A DNA stretch of 64,000 nt from Pinus tabuliformis (taxonomy: Eukaryota > Streptophyta > Pinopsida > Pinales > Pinaceae), in NCBI GenBank assembly GCA_031772625.1, contig CM062816.1, positions 831,830,071 through 831,894,070 on the forward strand. The letters are read 5' to 3'. The position numbers and the translations under genes are program-made. Each line of letters starts with the position of its first letter. Position 1 is the first letter of the stretch. The notes beneath the pieces are model-generated. The model saw only the letters and a program-made list of their open reading frames with translations. It did not search any database and was not told the DNA's origin. This document shows, piece after piece, positions 21,251-34,411 of this stretch.

Positions 21251-23253
21251 ATTAGTATGCATTTGCAATTATGTAATCTAAAAATGATGATATATTTTAG
21301 ACATTAAGTGGTATGGCTATTCATATTCTCCACAATACTAATATCTATATTTAACCATGGCTTAGCACAAGATTATTCCAATATATCTATTTAAGGAGTA
21401 TGGAGGGTCATTTGTTGATGATCAATCATCATAAAATCTTATGTAATTTTTTTTCTTTTTGCATTAATATATTTCTTCAAGTGGTTGCATTGGTTAGGGC
21501 CATGGATTGTTTCCCTTTAAGGGTTTTAACCATGTAATACACTAGTGTACTATTGATCTTTAATTTTTTGTGTGAGAACTTGCTTAAGGTGTTTTAATTC
21601 TATAGAAATACTCTTTTATGTTGAACATGGTACCAAATCCCATATGGAGACCCGCTCTTGTTATTGATCGAAATCCTAAACTTATGTTGTCCCATGCATC
21701 AAAATATTTTTGGGTTCCATTGGGTTGATTGGCATGTTCCATTGTGACTGGAGCATTTCTTTTAGTTGGAAACACTTTTTGTTTCACTTAAAAATGTCTT
21801 TGGTTTCCCAAGATATTACAATTTTTGTCAGATTCAGAGTTATAAAGTTTCATTACAATTTTTATTTTTATTTATTTTAAATTTCATTTTATAATATGTT
21901 AATATTTTAGTTTTCTATTTATATTCCTAGTTTTCTACCCTTTCCTGGTTTGTGTGTGCTCTTTACCATGTGCCTTTTATGATCTTGGCAAACTAGAAAT
22001 AGGGAAGAAATGCTTTATTTTATGCATATGCTCTTGGCTTTGTGCTTTATGCAATCTCAACGAATTAAAAACAGGAAGGAAATTTGCATTCTTAGGTAGG
22101 ATAACTAAGATTTTACCTCAATCATTTTGTTTAATTTTAGATTTTATTATTATTATTCACTTATTTTTGTGTGAGGTATTTTACAAGCAAAAAAACAGAT
22201 TTTTAGGTAAGCATGTATTTCAAATAAAATAGTAAAAAAATGTTCCCCTCTTCCTTTGGAACATTTATTTTATATTTCGCATTAGCTCACTAGGTTGAAA
22301 GTTACTTTATTAAATAAGAGGTCTCTAAATTTAGTGTTCTTTTTGTTATGTTACTTCCTGAAAAAAGATCATGCAACTTTAGCTCATGATTATAAAGTGC
22401 ATTTCACTTAAATTATAAAATTGAATTACTATAAAGTAACGTAATTTTCTTTTTTGCAATTATGTTTTGCATGTAGTTTTAATTTATAAAGTAAATTTAT
22501 TGTAAAAATAATTTTTGCTTATTTTATAAATATGGATCACTTCATGTGAAATTAATTATTTGTAAAAGTGAGCTTATAGAGAAACCTGGAAAAATAAAGA
22601 AACATTTTTTTACTCAATAAACTCATTGCGCATTCATCATCGTGTTGACCACCCATTATGTACCACGTGGAATTTTAGTTATCTTTTATGCCTTTCTTAA
22701 AAAAAGTATAACTTTGATATTTAAACTCTAGTTTTGGTGCCATTTTATTGAAACTTCCTATTTTCTTGAGAACTTTCCATTCATATAGTTAGTTTTTCTT
22801 TGAAGCCATAACATTTGTATATCTTGAAGTGATCAAACTTGTAGGTACATCTAACAAAGCCTAGTCATCTGATAGAAAGATAAATCAAAGCATGTAAAGA
22901 AGTAACATCCTCACAACGACAAGAAAAACAGGGCTCCCAAACCTTCTCAGCAAGCTTCTACTCCCAATTGTGACAAAGGATCAAAATAGAAAAGTAAGAA
23001 TATTAGAGACATTATAATTTTGGGGGTTGAGATTGTCATCTAAATTTTAAAATTTTCAAGAAGATGGATGTCTTAGAATTAGCACTGAAGAAGCACACAT
23101 TAGGGGAATTTTCAAGTCTAAAATGGGCCTCATGATGTAAATACTAAAATAATAATTACAAAAATAAAAGAATATTTATGGATTTTAAAGGAAAAGAAAG
23201 AAAACTACTTTTTTAATTGTATTTTTGGCATGTCTTCTTATGTGTTTATTCCA
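21251..23253. other. AT-rich sequence without a recognised gene
   Basis: Two kilobases with no frame I can assign. A weak imperfect repeat of about 66 bases lies at roughly 21950-22085, around the phrase AGAAATAGGGAAGAAATGC and its diverged copy. Nothing else stands out. Confidence 0.5.
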
Positions 23254-23621
23254 AGTGTAGGCACTTGTTGGATATTGAATTATGCATAATTGAATTATGT
23301 ATCCAACAAGTACCTAATCTGCATACTTTTGAGTATAGCCACATTAAAAAAAATGAAAATACATGAAAAAATGTGTTTCTTGAAAATACATGAAAAAAAC
23401 ATTTTTCCTTTAAGAAACACATTTTTTTCCATGTACTTTCAATTTTTTAGTGTGCGTATACTCAAAAGTATGCAAAGTGGGTACTTATTGGATGCAAACT
23501 TTAAGGAAGATCTTTTTCATGTTTTTTCATTTTTTTTTTCAATGTGGGTCTCTCAAGAGTATGTAGAATGGGTAGTCATTGGATGCAGAATTTAATTCTG
23601 CATCTAATGGGTGCTTACACT
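23254..23621. repeat. Foldback/MITE-like element with nested inverted repeats
   Basis: The ends AGTGTAGGCAC (23254-23264) and GTGCTTACACT (23611-23621) are inverted repeats of each other (10 of 11). Each end is itself a palindrome: TTGTTGGATA...TATCCAACAA on the left and CATTGGATGCAGAATT/AATTCTGCATCTAATG on the right (23577-23609). Between them lies a further hairpin with arms of about 63 bases (23321-23383 and 23410-23473, GCATACTTTTGAGTAT / ATACTCAAAAGTATGC). The phrase 'GCAT-CCAATRAGTACCCA' recurs in several orientations. No coding capacity. No certain target duplication. Confidence 0.7.
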
Positions 23622-23789
23622 CGACATTTGAGTAAATATGTAAAGAGATAGGTTGTAAATACAATTATAAAAAGTAGGTTTCTTGTTTTCACTCCAAAAT
23701 TATTTATCCCTAGGGATGCGTAATATTTAATCTTAACTATTCTTTAAAATTGATTTTGTTGGTAAATTTGTTGTTTTGAGGCCCATTTT

Positions 23790-24506
23790 TGACATCATGA
23801 TTCCCTTAATCACATCAATCTTGATTCTTCTTCTCCTAAATGTTTTTCTCATGGATATGCATTTTATGCTTCTATTTTTTTCTTCAATGCAATGTCTACT
23901 ACTTCTAATGAGTGGATTATTGATTCTGGTGCATCTTATCACATGGATAAGGATCAAACCATTTTTTTTGCCCTTAATGAATGTAACACAATTCAATATT
24001 TGTTGGCGATAATAGATCTCTTAGTGTTGTAGGATATATAAAAATCAATGAGATGATGGTCATTTTAATGATGTATTTTGTATTCTAAGTCTCTCTTTCA
24101 ATCTTCTATTAGTGTATCAAATCATTCATTTATGTTAAGGTAAAATAATATAGAGTCTTGACCTCACCAAGTTATAATCAAAGATTTAAAAGATACTTAG
24201 CATGTTTTATCAATTAGAATTGTTGATGATATTACCAGGTTCTACAGATTTGACAACTTTGGGTTATCATCTTTTCCATTAGTTTTTATCTCTCATAGTG
24301 ATGACTTAAGAAATATTTGGCATGAGAAATTTGCTCATCTAAACTATTGCTCATTGCAACAACTATGTAATCAAAATATGGTGATTGGTCTTCCTCTCAT
24401 TTCTTTAAAATATTGTCTTCTTGCCAGTTGTATTCTTGTAAAACATCATTATGATAGTTTTGAAAAATGTGCCTCAGCCTCCTTGTAACTTTTCCATAGT
24501 GATTTT
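23790..24506 (+). mobile_element. Old copia relic, first half (protease, pre-integrase)
   Basis: Plus-strand copia pol fossil. The protease active site reads as WIIDSGASYHM near 23915-23947, and the GAG-pre-integrase segment as IWHEKFAHLNYCSLQQL near 24316-24366, running into the start of integrase at 24506. It is interrupted there by the next LTR element and resumes at 45217. It has many breaks, so it is an ancient copy. No LTR of its own was identified. Confidence 0.7.
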
Positions 24507-25936
24507 TGTTGAAGAATCTAGGGCTAATGTAGTTAATGAGATTCTTCTTGCATAATAACTATTTGTGAGGAATTTTGTCTTTAGATTATTAGCACAATCT
24601 TTTGCTTATTATCATTAGTGTGTGTATTTCTTACTTCAACAAATAGCTATCAAAGCAAAGAGACAAGAGCACAAGATATGGAATTCTACCAGGGCCAAAA
24701 CCTCTCCCTCTTGGAGAGGAAAACCCACAGAAAAATCTTCTTATAAAGACTCTTATTGACAAACACCAAGACCACACTCTTTGGCCTTCTAGGCCACTCC
24801 AAGACCAAGACACCAATCCTCTTCTTGCTGTTGAGAACATCATTATCATTGATGCTTCATGAATCTCATCCTACATCTACACTGAGATATTAATTCTAAC
24901 AACGAGATCATGAATGCTGCTCCATTGTTACTGTGATCTTCACTGTTTTGTTACTGAGATCATGTCTTCACTTGAATCAATGCTATAACGATGAGATCTT
25001 GCACGAAGATATTTTTCATAATCAATACTTGTTACTAAGTCTTCGTAAAACATAGACTGAGATTATAACTTCGTCTAGAATGTATGATGTGCCATAGCGT
25101 ATTACTGTGAGTTCTATTCATCGTGAATATACCAAGACTGAGTATGCTTTTGTGAGATCATCGAGATTCTTTTCATCGTAGTTAAGTTGAGGCTCTATTA
25201 TGCCAAGACAAAGATTATATCAGTGATCAAGGTTATGCGTTGACTCAGAAGTAATGCCGAGATTGTATGTCGTGTCAGAGCGTGTGACTAGATAACATGT
25301 TGAGAGTGCACTGTGCGATTACTGAGATCAGAGACTTCGTTTAGTATGCCGAGAGTGAGTGTGTTCTTTTGACTGCACCGAGATCTTCATTATCTTATCA
25401 ATATGAAGGACAGAGACATTCTAAGATTGTGATGTCTTAGAACTGTCCTCACTCACTTTTATTACCATCAAAATCTGTAGAGATGTTTGAGACTCTGTTT
25501 TGTACCCACGAAGAATTACAGAGAAAATTCGAGATATGTTCTCTCACTTTTGCGAAGACCTTATTGGGTATATATATATATAGTGGTATGTTCAATGTGT
25601 AAGCTGACTTGAACCATTGCGTTCTTTTATTGAGCTGACATATCATCTATATATACCTTGAAGCCAACTTGACTTCCTTTCACATATTTTGTTGGTAGTC
25701 TTCTTCTTTGGAGGATGGTGCTTGTCTTGGAGGGCTACATGACACTAGGTTGATCCATATTCTTGCTCAAGAAGAGATCTTTAACATGAATTTGATTCTT
25801 TGACTTTCCTAGACCTATGGAATGAGAAAGAAACTCATTCGAATAATTCAAAAAAATAATATTTCTTTTTCTTGACAAGTACAAATATCAAAATTGCATT
25901 GAAAAATACCGAACCTAGTTACACTTTTCTTCAACA
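24507..25936 (-). repeat. Left (3') LTR of the split element
   Basis: 1430 bases, complete, starting TGTTGAAGAATC and ending TTCTTCAACA in plus orientation. It serves as the template for recognising the scattered pieces of the right LTR. Confidence 0.85.
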
Positions 25937-28900
25937 CTCCCTCTTAACTAGGGAGGTATTTGAAATGGTAATTGGTTATTCTCAACCTGAATAATTTCTC
26001 ATAAGAAGAATTAAATTGGTAACCCATATGTATATCATCATAGTAACCAACATTATTTCCACAGCAAGGCCTTCACTGACAGTTCTATCTCTCATCATAT
26101 TAGAGCACAATGTTGGTGAAACCAATGACTATAGACACCTTCATCATTGTCTCTCAATGTACATACCCACCTGAGTTTTCACTGAGTATGACCTTCTAGG
26201 ACTATTCTTATCTTGGCTTCCCATCCGTCAAATAATATCGTTCCTTGCCTACTCTTATCTTGGATTCCCTACACATACTTAAAGAGTATCGGATGCCAAA
26301 TGATTACCCAATCCTCCCATTCTTTCTTCCCAGGTGAAGACAAGAATGTTTTGTCTATCCCTACCTCTCAATTAGGGAGGATAAATCCATCATGTGTCTG
26401 CATTTCTCTTCATGGCCTTCACTAAGACTTTCATTTGTTAGTCCTGGTCTCCTGCATGACACATGAAATAGAAAACACAATTCTCACTCCTTTTTAATTA
26501 GGGGTGAACCAATCCCATCTCCCTCTTGATCAGGGACTTGTCAGAGCTCCCTCTTAACAATGGATTCTCCTTATCATTAGTAACTTCTTCTTCATGGGTC
26601 CTTCAACTGCTTGATCAACTTCTTTCCTTGATGTCATAAAATTTAGTTGAGCCTATTTTATTGTAGGGCATCATCCATCGATCACTTTCCTTCTTGGTTT
26701 GTCATGTCATTCCTTTCTTGATACATATATGGAACCTTCATCATATCGCCTTCTTGATACATATCTGGAACCTTCATCATATAGCTAATTATTTTCCATC
26801 ATTCTTCTTTCCATCCACCACACGAATGCCAGTTGTACTTACAACTCTTGTTCCAGTAGCTCTGCATGCACTCATCCAGATATTATTCAAGAAATCAAAA
26901 CATAACATTAAATCAAATCATACCTTACGAGATGGATCTTCATCATGACATCTTCCTGTAGGTATCAACATCCTGCATTCATGTTGACACATCTCCTAAA
27001 GATATCCATTGTCAAGGGTCTCCGTCTTTTTTCAGAATTTCGTCAGAGCCGTCATATCCTTCTGGGAGATTTCCTAGTTAAATCTTGTTGGTCTATTGGA
27101 TTTTGATTGCCTTCATCATGGTTGCATATCTCATAATCTATTCCTTCCTCACTCATTCCATTCCACGAGCTTTCAATCATAGTTTCTTAACTGTAGTTAA
27201 TCACCTCATACTTGATATGAAGACATATTATGTTGATTTCATCTGAATGTGACTTTATGCCTTCTTGCATCCTTTCAGAGGAGGAGATCCTTTTTCTCTT
27301 GATCATACTTCTCAAGATATAAGTAATGATCCAAGTTACCTGCAACCATACGACATGAAATTATAATTTTAAACACAAGCATACATACCTCATTTTACCT
27401 TTAGGTCATCTAGGCTTCCTCTAGTAGCTTCGCTGATTGAAGTATCTTCAATCCCTTGATCTGCTTCATCTCTTATGACATCATACCATCATCCCATAAA
27501 TTCCATAAGTTGGAGTTCTTGATGAAACACTTGCTTCCTCTCTTGATTAGTGAATCCTCCGACTAGGATTCTTCCAGAGAATTTTGAGGATCTTGTATAT
27601 CCTCATATGACAAACGTTTCCCCTTTGACTTGATGTATGATGAGACCTATCATAGATGACTTCTTCCTTTGCTTTAATGTCCAATGATTCCCATGGTGAT
27701 GCCATGAGCTCTTTCGTCTAATGCTTTCATGATGCCGCGATGCATCTTAATTTCATAGCAATATCTAAAGATTTAGGAGCTTATGATGGGACCCATTTTG
27801 TGAGGGAGGCCATCTAATCATAGTGGAGATCTGTTTCTCCCTCTTTCCTTGGCCCTTTTCTTCAGCTTCCTCCATCTTTCCGGTGATATGAACTTCTTTC
27901 CATATTCTTTTCACAACATTGAACCTTATACTATTTGAGGACTAAACTTTCCTTTCCTTTCTGCACATGATTGAAATAATTTTGTCTGCAACTTGTCTTT
28001 CTCTATAGAGGCCAAAAATTGTCGGATGGGGTAACCTTCTTGTTCACTGACATTTTTTACCTTTCTTACCAATCATGACGACCTTCTTATCATATTTCCC
28101 AGATCTCCCAATTGAGATCTCATGAAGATATTCCTTCATTCTTTGATACCTTTGTTTTTGTGTAGGTCTAAGTGATGTGATCTTATTTACTATAATTCAG
28201 AGAGTATATCTTATAGAATTTCATATATCTCTCTTTATGTCTCCTCTTCTACTACATAGGCATGAGAGGACCTTTGAGTGATTTCCTATGTGTCTCTTGT
28301 TGCATTTCAAACAATGTTTGACTTAGAGAGACTTTTCCATAAACATCAATGAATTCTCTTTTCTATGAGGATTATAATAATCCTCCTTATTATATGTAGG
28401 GAATTTCGATGACTTATTGACCTATAGATCTCCTTGTAATCATGAAGTCATTTTACAAAATTTATTAATGAAAAATACTTACTTGATTTGTGACGAAAAA
28501 ATCTTTACCTTGATCATGTTGATGAAGATTGAAGAGGGCTTCTTCTTGAATGGTCTTATTGTAGGGTAAGGAAATGATCCTTGCTTTCTTGAAGATGATG
28601 ACAATGTTTTATTTCTTTTAATATGCTTTGCCTTGTAGATCATAACTGCTTCTAGGGTTTCAACTTTCTCCAAGCTGATACGATCTTTATTTTGAGGTCC
28701 TTTGAGCTATCTTGATTTGTGGACAACTTGATTAGTGTCTTGATGGAATTTTGATGCTGACTATGGAGACATGAGCTCTTGTTGTTGTACACTGCTCTTT
28801 GATCTAGGTTTTGATCAATATTAGGGTTTGATTATGCAATGTAGATCTTGATGTCCTTCAACTTGCTTTGATTCCTTGCTAGAAACTTGATCCTTGAATG

Positions 28901-28946
28901 TATCTTTTTTGCCCTTCCTTTGTCTGTAACCATAGCTATCATACAA
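25937..28946 (-). other. Internal region of the split element, decayed
   Basis: About 3 kb, plus-strand C/T-rich. The phrase CTCCCTCTTAACTAGGGAG and its variants recur near 25935, 26368, 26515 and 26550. A cysteine/histidine cluster on the minus strand near 28270-28325 (CLKCNKRHIGNHS) looks like a decayed CCHC Gag knuckle. No reverse transcriptase or integrase was recognised. The element was probably already non-autonomous, or has lost pol. Confidence 0.45.
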
Positions 28947-29069
28947 TGTTCAATAATATAGGGCTAATGTAGTTAATGAGATTCTTCTTGTATAATAACT
29001 ATTTGTGAGGCATTTTGTTTTTAGATTATTAACACAATCCTTTGCTTACTATCATTAGTGTATGTATTT
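28947..29069 (-). repeat. Right LTR of the split element, piece 1
   Basis: Matches 24507-24632 of the left LTR (TAGGGCTAATGTAGTTAATG and onward). Cut at 29069 by the insertion of the copia element, whose target duplication TATTT is 29065-29069. Confidence 0.85.
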
Positions 29070-30190
29070 TGTAGAAATTTTGAATAATTAATCACTTATT
29101 CACATAGATTATCCCGATTATGCACTATTGTCGAATACATGCACAATACATAACCTCCTCTACGTTGATCATCAATTTAGCAGCATAAAAAACAATGAAA
29201 CATCAATCGCATGCACACATTAACACAGTATGTAACCCGAGGAAAGCATACAGCTGAAAACCCCACACTATCTGTATATTATAATGATAGAGAACATGTA
29301 ACAATACATAGTACAATACTCCTCACAAGTACTCAGTACTATCTCCACCTATTACACACAAAACTAGCTCAGATCTGATCAATCACAGCTCAAATCTCCT
29401 CCACTGCTTTGCCTGCCTCCACTGCGCAATCTGCAAGAGAAATCATTCACTCTGTAAAAACGAATTCCCTTGGTATACTACGCAAGCCTCATGGGCAATC
29501 TCCATCCATGCATGTGCAAATCTCATGCACAACTATAGTCACATCTATAGTCACAACTGATAGCAATCTCAACCTCTAACACCTGTCTCCACTGAACTGT
29601 ACATGCACTGAGTTAACTGATGTATTCTTTAGTTGCTTTATGAGTTAATAATTAGTGAATTAATTAATATTTAATTCACACAACTCATCACTAGTGTATT
29701 CTTTAGTTAGACTAAAATACAACTAGTTCAACCAAGTCAAACTGAACACAACTCCATCAACTCCACAATCAACTCCACCAAACTCAACCACATGAGTTCT
29801 AACTGAAGTCCTGCATGCAATAGCTCAACTAACCCACAAAGAAAGCGTATTTCCTTCTGAAAGCTGCATGTGCCACTTCTGTAGCTCAAACTGAAGTGCT
29901 TCAAGAGGATAAGATAATGTTTATAGTCCAAATAATATTATGAGACAATAATATTCGACTGTTCTATTTTTAGCCTGACATTCTAAAAATAGAAACTGCC
30001 CATATGTCTAAAAATAGAAGTCCATCTATTTTTACTAACATGATCAATCATCCACAAATAGCATACTGCAACTCATAGACCATGATCCATATGTCTAAAA
30101 ATAGACTTTGCGCCAAAAATAGCCTGTAGGCCCACTTAGTGAATGCGACTTCTTTCCACTAAGCTCCATCCTCTTGTTGCATTCTCAACA
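29070..30190 (-). repeat. 3' LTR of the 6.5-kb copia element
   Basis: 1121 bases. Contains a cluster of CTAAAAATAG / CTATTTTTAG boxes at 29964-29973, 29983-29992, 30008-30017 and 30095-30104 in its U3 part. Confidence 0.9.
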
Positions 30191-30784
30191 CTCCATCTCA
30201 ACAAGATATGGATTATCAACAACCCCTATCCTGCCTCGATGGTATTCGAATTTTCTCCTAGTGAGCGCCTTCGTCAAGATATCAGCATCGTGATCCTTCA
30301 TTGGAATGTATGAAAGTAACATGATTCTCCGCTGCACACAATATCTGATATGATGGTACTTGATGTCAATGTGCTTAGATCTATCATGAAATACTGGATT
30401 AGCAGAGATTTTAATGCAACTCTGGTTATCACAGTAAATCATAGTAGGCTCCAAGTAAGAACCGAACAAACCGAACAGGATCTTCCTCATCCATATAGCC
30501 TCGCATGCAGCCAAACTTGCTGCCATATACTCGGTCTCTGCTGAACTGAGTGCCACGGATCTCTGCTTCCTGCTGTACCAAGACACTGCTATCGACCCGA
30601 TACTGAAGACCCCTCCAGATGTGCTCTTTCGGTCCGTTGGGCTCCCTGCCCAATCTGCATCCGTGAAGCCACATAGCTTCACCTCATCCTCCTGTCTGTA
30701 CCACAATCCATATCCCGATGTTCCTCTCAAATAACACAATACATACTTGCCTGCCTTCCAGAAGAGCTTGATTGGATTAACCAT
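30185..30784 (-). other. RNase H region of the copia element (fossil)
   Basis: Antisense frame with the copia RNase H hallmarks: FTDADWAGSPTDRKSTSGG, LSSAETEYMAAS and YCDNQSCIKISANPVFHDRS. These cover the catalytic D, E and D positions by family comparison. The domain degrades the RNA strand of the RNA-DNA hybrid in intact elements. It abuts the 3' LTR, as normal for copia. Confidence 0.85.
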
Positions 30785-31059
30785 AGCTTGTGAAAGCTAG
30801 TTAACAGCATAGCATATATCGGGTCGTGTATTGAACAGATACATAAGCGACCCCACCAACTGTCGATAAATAGTGGCATCCACTTCTTCTGCTGAAGTGG
30901 CATCCTCCTTCCTCCAACCTCCAGGAAGAGGAGTATCAACAGGCTTGCAACCATGCATGTTGAACTTCTCCAGTATCTCCCGAGCATGCTTACCCTGAGA
31001 AACAAATAGTCCATCACTGCGCTACCAAATTTCCAATCCCAGGAAATAATGAAGGAGGC

Positions 31060-31700
31060 CCAAGTCCTTCATCTCAAACTCCTTAGCAAGATCATCCTTG
31101 CATGAGAGTATCAATGACTCATCACCTGTTAGAATCAAATCATCTACATAAAGTACAATGATAAGCAACTTACCCTCCACCACAATCTGGTATAGGTTAG
31201 GATCCGCCTCACTCTTGGAGAATCCAAGTCCGGTGAAATAACTGTCTATCCGTGTCTACCAAGCACATGGTGCTTGTTACAACCCATACAACGCTCTCTT
31301 GAGCCTGCACACATGAGACTCGCTGCTGAAGATCTCGAAACCTTTGGGCTGCTCAATGTACACCTCCTCCTCAATGAATCAGTTGAGGAACGCAATCTTC
31401 ACATCCATCTGATGAATGTGCCACCCCATTTGCGCTGAGAGAGAAAGAATCGTCCATATGGAAGAATACCTTGCGACAGGTGCAAAGGTCTGCTCATAAT
31501 CGATCCCCTCTATCTGTGAAAAACCTCGGGAAAAAAATCTTGCCTTGTACTTCTCCACACTCCCATCAGCTGCCTACTTAACTTTGTAGATCCATCTCGA
31601 ACCCACCACTGATTTCCCTTCTGGTCTTGGGACAATCTCCCATGCACTGTTTTTGACAATCGAATCATACTCTTACACCATGGCATCTACCCATGCGGGA
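31060..31700 (-). other. Reverse transcriptase region of the copia element (fossil)
   Basis: Antisense sequence matching the copia RT between the integrase and RNase H parts. It includes a palm block equivalent to 'YVDDL' (about 31135-31160, LYVDDLILTG-like in antisense) and 'KPGRFEIF...L' style segments near 31330-31400. It is interrupted in several places. Confidence 0.65.
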
Positions 31701-32039
31701 TCCTCCACAGCTTCCTCGAAAGAGGATGGCTCAATCACAACACATTTTCTCACAAGAGCCATGTATCCAGTGTACCGATGGGGTGACTGTCTCTGTCTAC
31801 GTTGAGTTGTAGGTGGTCCTACAACCTTCTCTGCATCTTGAGCCAATCGCTCAGCTTCTATCAAGCGCTTTCGCCCTCTGATGGTTGGCGCTGCATGAGT
31901 GGTCTCTTCCACTGCATGAACTTCGTCCTGTGGCTGATCCACATCCTGAAGCTCATCCTTAGGAACTAATAGCTCCTCATCTACATGCAAGTGTGGCTCC
32001 CTCTCAAGCGAACACTTCATGGCTTTCTCCTCTTGAAAT

Positions 32040-32890
32040 TTTATATCCCATCGCACAACAGTCTTGCATTGTCTGGCAAATACACACGATAGTTGTGGGG
32101 CGTATCAGTGTACCCCAAAAATATTCCAACCTCTGCGGTTGGCTCCAACTTCTTCCTGGCATCCTTCGTCACATGCATGTAAACGTTAGCACCAAAAATC
32201 CTCAAATGAGAAAGATCAGGCTTCTTACTAGAATAAGCCTCCTCGGGTGTACTCATGCCAAGTATCCTGTGAGGACAACGGTTCTGCACATATACTGCAG
32301 TATTTCATGCTTCCGCCCACAAGTGAAGGGGTAGGCCCTGATCATGCAACATCGCCTGTGCAACACCCACAATCATTCTGTTCTTCCACTCAGCAAACCC
32401 ATTCTACTGCGGGTTATGGGGAGCTATGAGCTCTCTTCGAATCCCTTCTGCACTGCAGAAGTCCTTGAACTCGCTAGAGATGTATTCACCACCATTATCG
32501 CTCCTAAGAGCCTTCACCTTCTTCCCCGACTCCTTCTCGACCAGTGATTTGAACTCACAGAACTTTGAGTATGTCTAGTTATTCTTCTGCATGAAAAAGA
32601 TCCATCACTTTCGAGAGAAATCATCAACAAAGATCACATAATACCTGTGTTTTGCTGTCGAAGCTATTGAGAAAGGTCCACACACGTCTGTGTGAATTCT
32701 CTCAAGGATCGTCATGGCACAGCTATCCTTCTCATGAAAGGTGGCTTTCACAAATTTTCCAAAAGCACACCCCTTGCACTGATCTGACTACGCAAGAGTA
32801 CCTTTAGGAAGCCCAGTAGTGATCTGCTGCAGTATCTTCAAGGCTCCATGGTGAAGGTGACCCAATCTCCTATGCCACAGCTCGCCATCA
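32040..32890 (-). other. Integrase region of the copia element (fossil)
   Basis: Antisense frames here resemble the copia integrase. The end of the core and C-terminal part read LGMSTPEEAYSSKKPDLSHL and VGIFLGYTDTPHNYRVYLP, near 32085-32260. The catalytic core lies toward 32890 in broken frames. Confidence 0.65.
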
Positions 32891-32897
32891 TCTCGGC

Positions 32898-34301
32898 TCA
32901 CCAATCCTTCTGCCTTGCATGCCATTGCTCGCAGCCATCTACATGCAATTGATAAAGGTTCCTCACTCGAACCCCTATCTTCCGGGTTTCTCCAGTTGTC
33001 TTACTGCGCAGGAAAGCCTTTCCCTCGCTGAAAACAACATCATATCCCTTGTCTTCTAACATCGCCACAGAGATAAGAATCTTCTTCAATCCTGGAACAT
33101 GCATCACTTCCTTCAATACGAAGAGTTTACCAAACTCCCTCTCAAAGGAAATGGCACCGATACCGGTCGCACTGTATCTACCATCATCGCCCATCTCGAT
33201 GTGCACTCCAAGATCTTTCTCCTCTAGATCAGAAAACAAATATCGATCTCCTGTCATGTGAAAAGACGCATCACTGTCCAAGAACCACACCGATCCCATC
33301 ACACTTGAAAGCAAGCATGCGATCAATGAAAAATCAAGCTCAAACTGCAAGGCTAGAGCTTCTCCTGCTGCAGATCCAGCAGCTTGCTTGTTCTTCTTCT
33401 TCTGCGGACAATTAGTGGCATAGTGTCTGTGCTGGTGACAGTGAAAGAACTTCACCTTGGACATGTCCTGCTTCTTGTCTTTCGCACCGGAATGAGAAGC
33501 TTTCTTGTTCTTCCCCTTCTTTGCTTTGGTAGCCAAAGAGCAATTTTCTTCATCAGGTGCCTTTGATGAAGATCTGTCCCTGGTAGTCCGCCTGATATCC
33601 TCCTGCACAAGATCTGACCAAAGTCTCTCCCATCCTGACAATTTCTCCCGACCATTGACAGAGTCTTGATAGGAATGCTGACTCTTCGGAAGGCCAAGGA
33701 GAGCCAAGCTCACTAAGTCCTCATCATCGACAATCACCCCCACACTTCCCAGCTCATCCCTGCACTGAGTGAACTTCGTGAGATACTTGGGCATACTGTC
33801 TCCCTTCTCGCATTTAATGTTTCTGAGTTTATCCTTGAGTGCCAACTTCCTCTGATTGCTCTTGCTTTGGAATAGATCTGTCAATGCTTTCCACATCAAG
33901 TATGGAGAAGCCTTTCCATGCAGGCTAGACACAATGTGATCCTTCACGCCTTCCAACAGAATCCTTCGACACTTTGCTGTCTTCTTTTGCCAAACCTCAG
34001 CTTCGGCAGCATCAGTAGGCTTTGGGACCTCAGCCTCTATGAACTTCTTCAGCCCATTATCATCTAACACCGCCTCCATCCTGTCCTTCCATGCAATATA
34101 GTTCGAGCTGCCCACAAGAGCATACTCCAATCGCAATCGGTTGAAAGACATTGCCACGTTGACACTAAGAAAACACTGCTGCAAATTCGAATTCCACCAG
34201 CTCAACAACTCAACTGCCTCTGATCTAAAATTTGTTAGAATAAAGTATTTCTCGTACAGAGATTGACTGTATGGGATTTTACCAGATATCTCACCTTCCA
34301 A
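32898..34301 (-). other. Gag and protease frame of the copia element (fossil)
   Basis: A 467-codon antisense frame. Residues about 40-250 are the copia Gag (UBN2-type) domain with 'NYIAWKDRMEAVL' near its start. One zinc knuckle, CHQHRHYATNC, lies near residues 287-298, and the protease motif WFLDSDASFHMTGD begins near residue 343. The frame ends in the pre-integrase segment. One long frame across Gag and protease supports a moderately recent insertion, but the element as a whole is not intact. Confidence 0.8.
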
Positions 34302-34399
34302 AGGAAGGATGAATCTAGAGGCTACCTGGCCCGATTACAGACTCTTCCTGAAGAAATAAAATGTAAACACTTTCTGAATAGTAGATCTGATGATCAACA

Positions 34400-34411
34400 G
34401 CTCTGATACCA
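34400..34411 (-). promoter_or_regulatory. Primer-binding site of the copia element
   Basis: Antisense TGGTATCAGAGC directly next to the 5' LTR at 34412. This is the standard plant copia primer site for initiator-methionine tRNA and it fixes the element's orientation. Confidence 0.9.
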
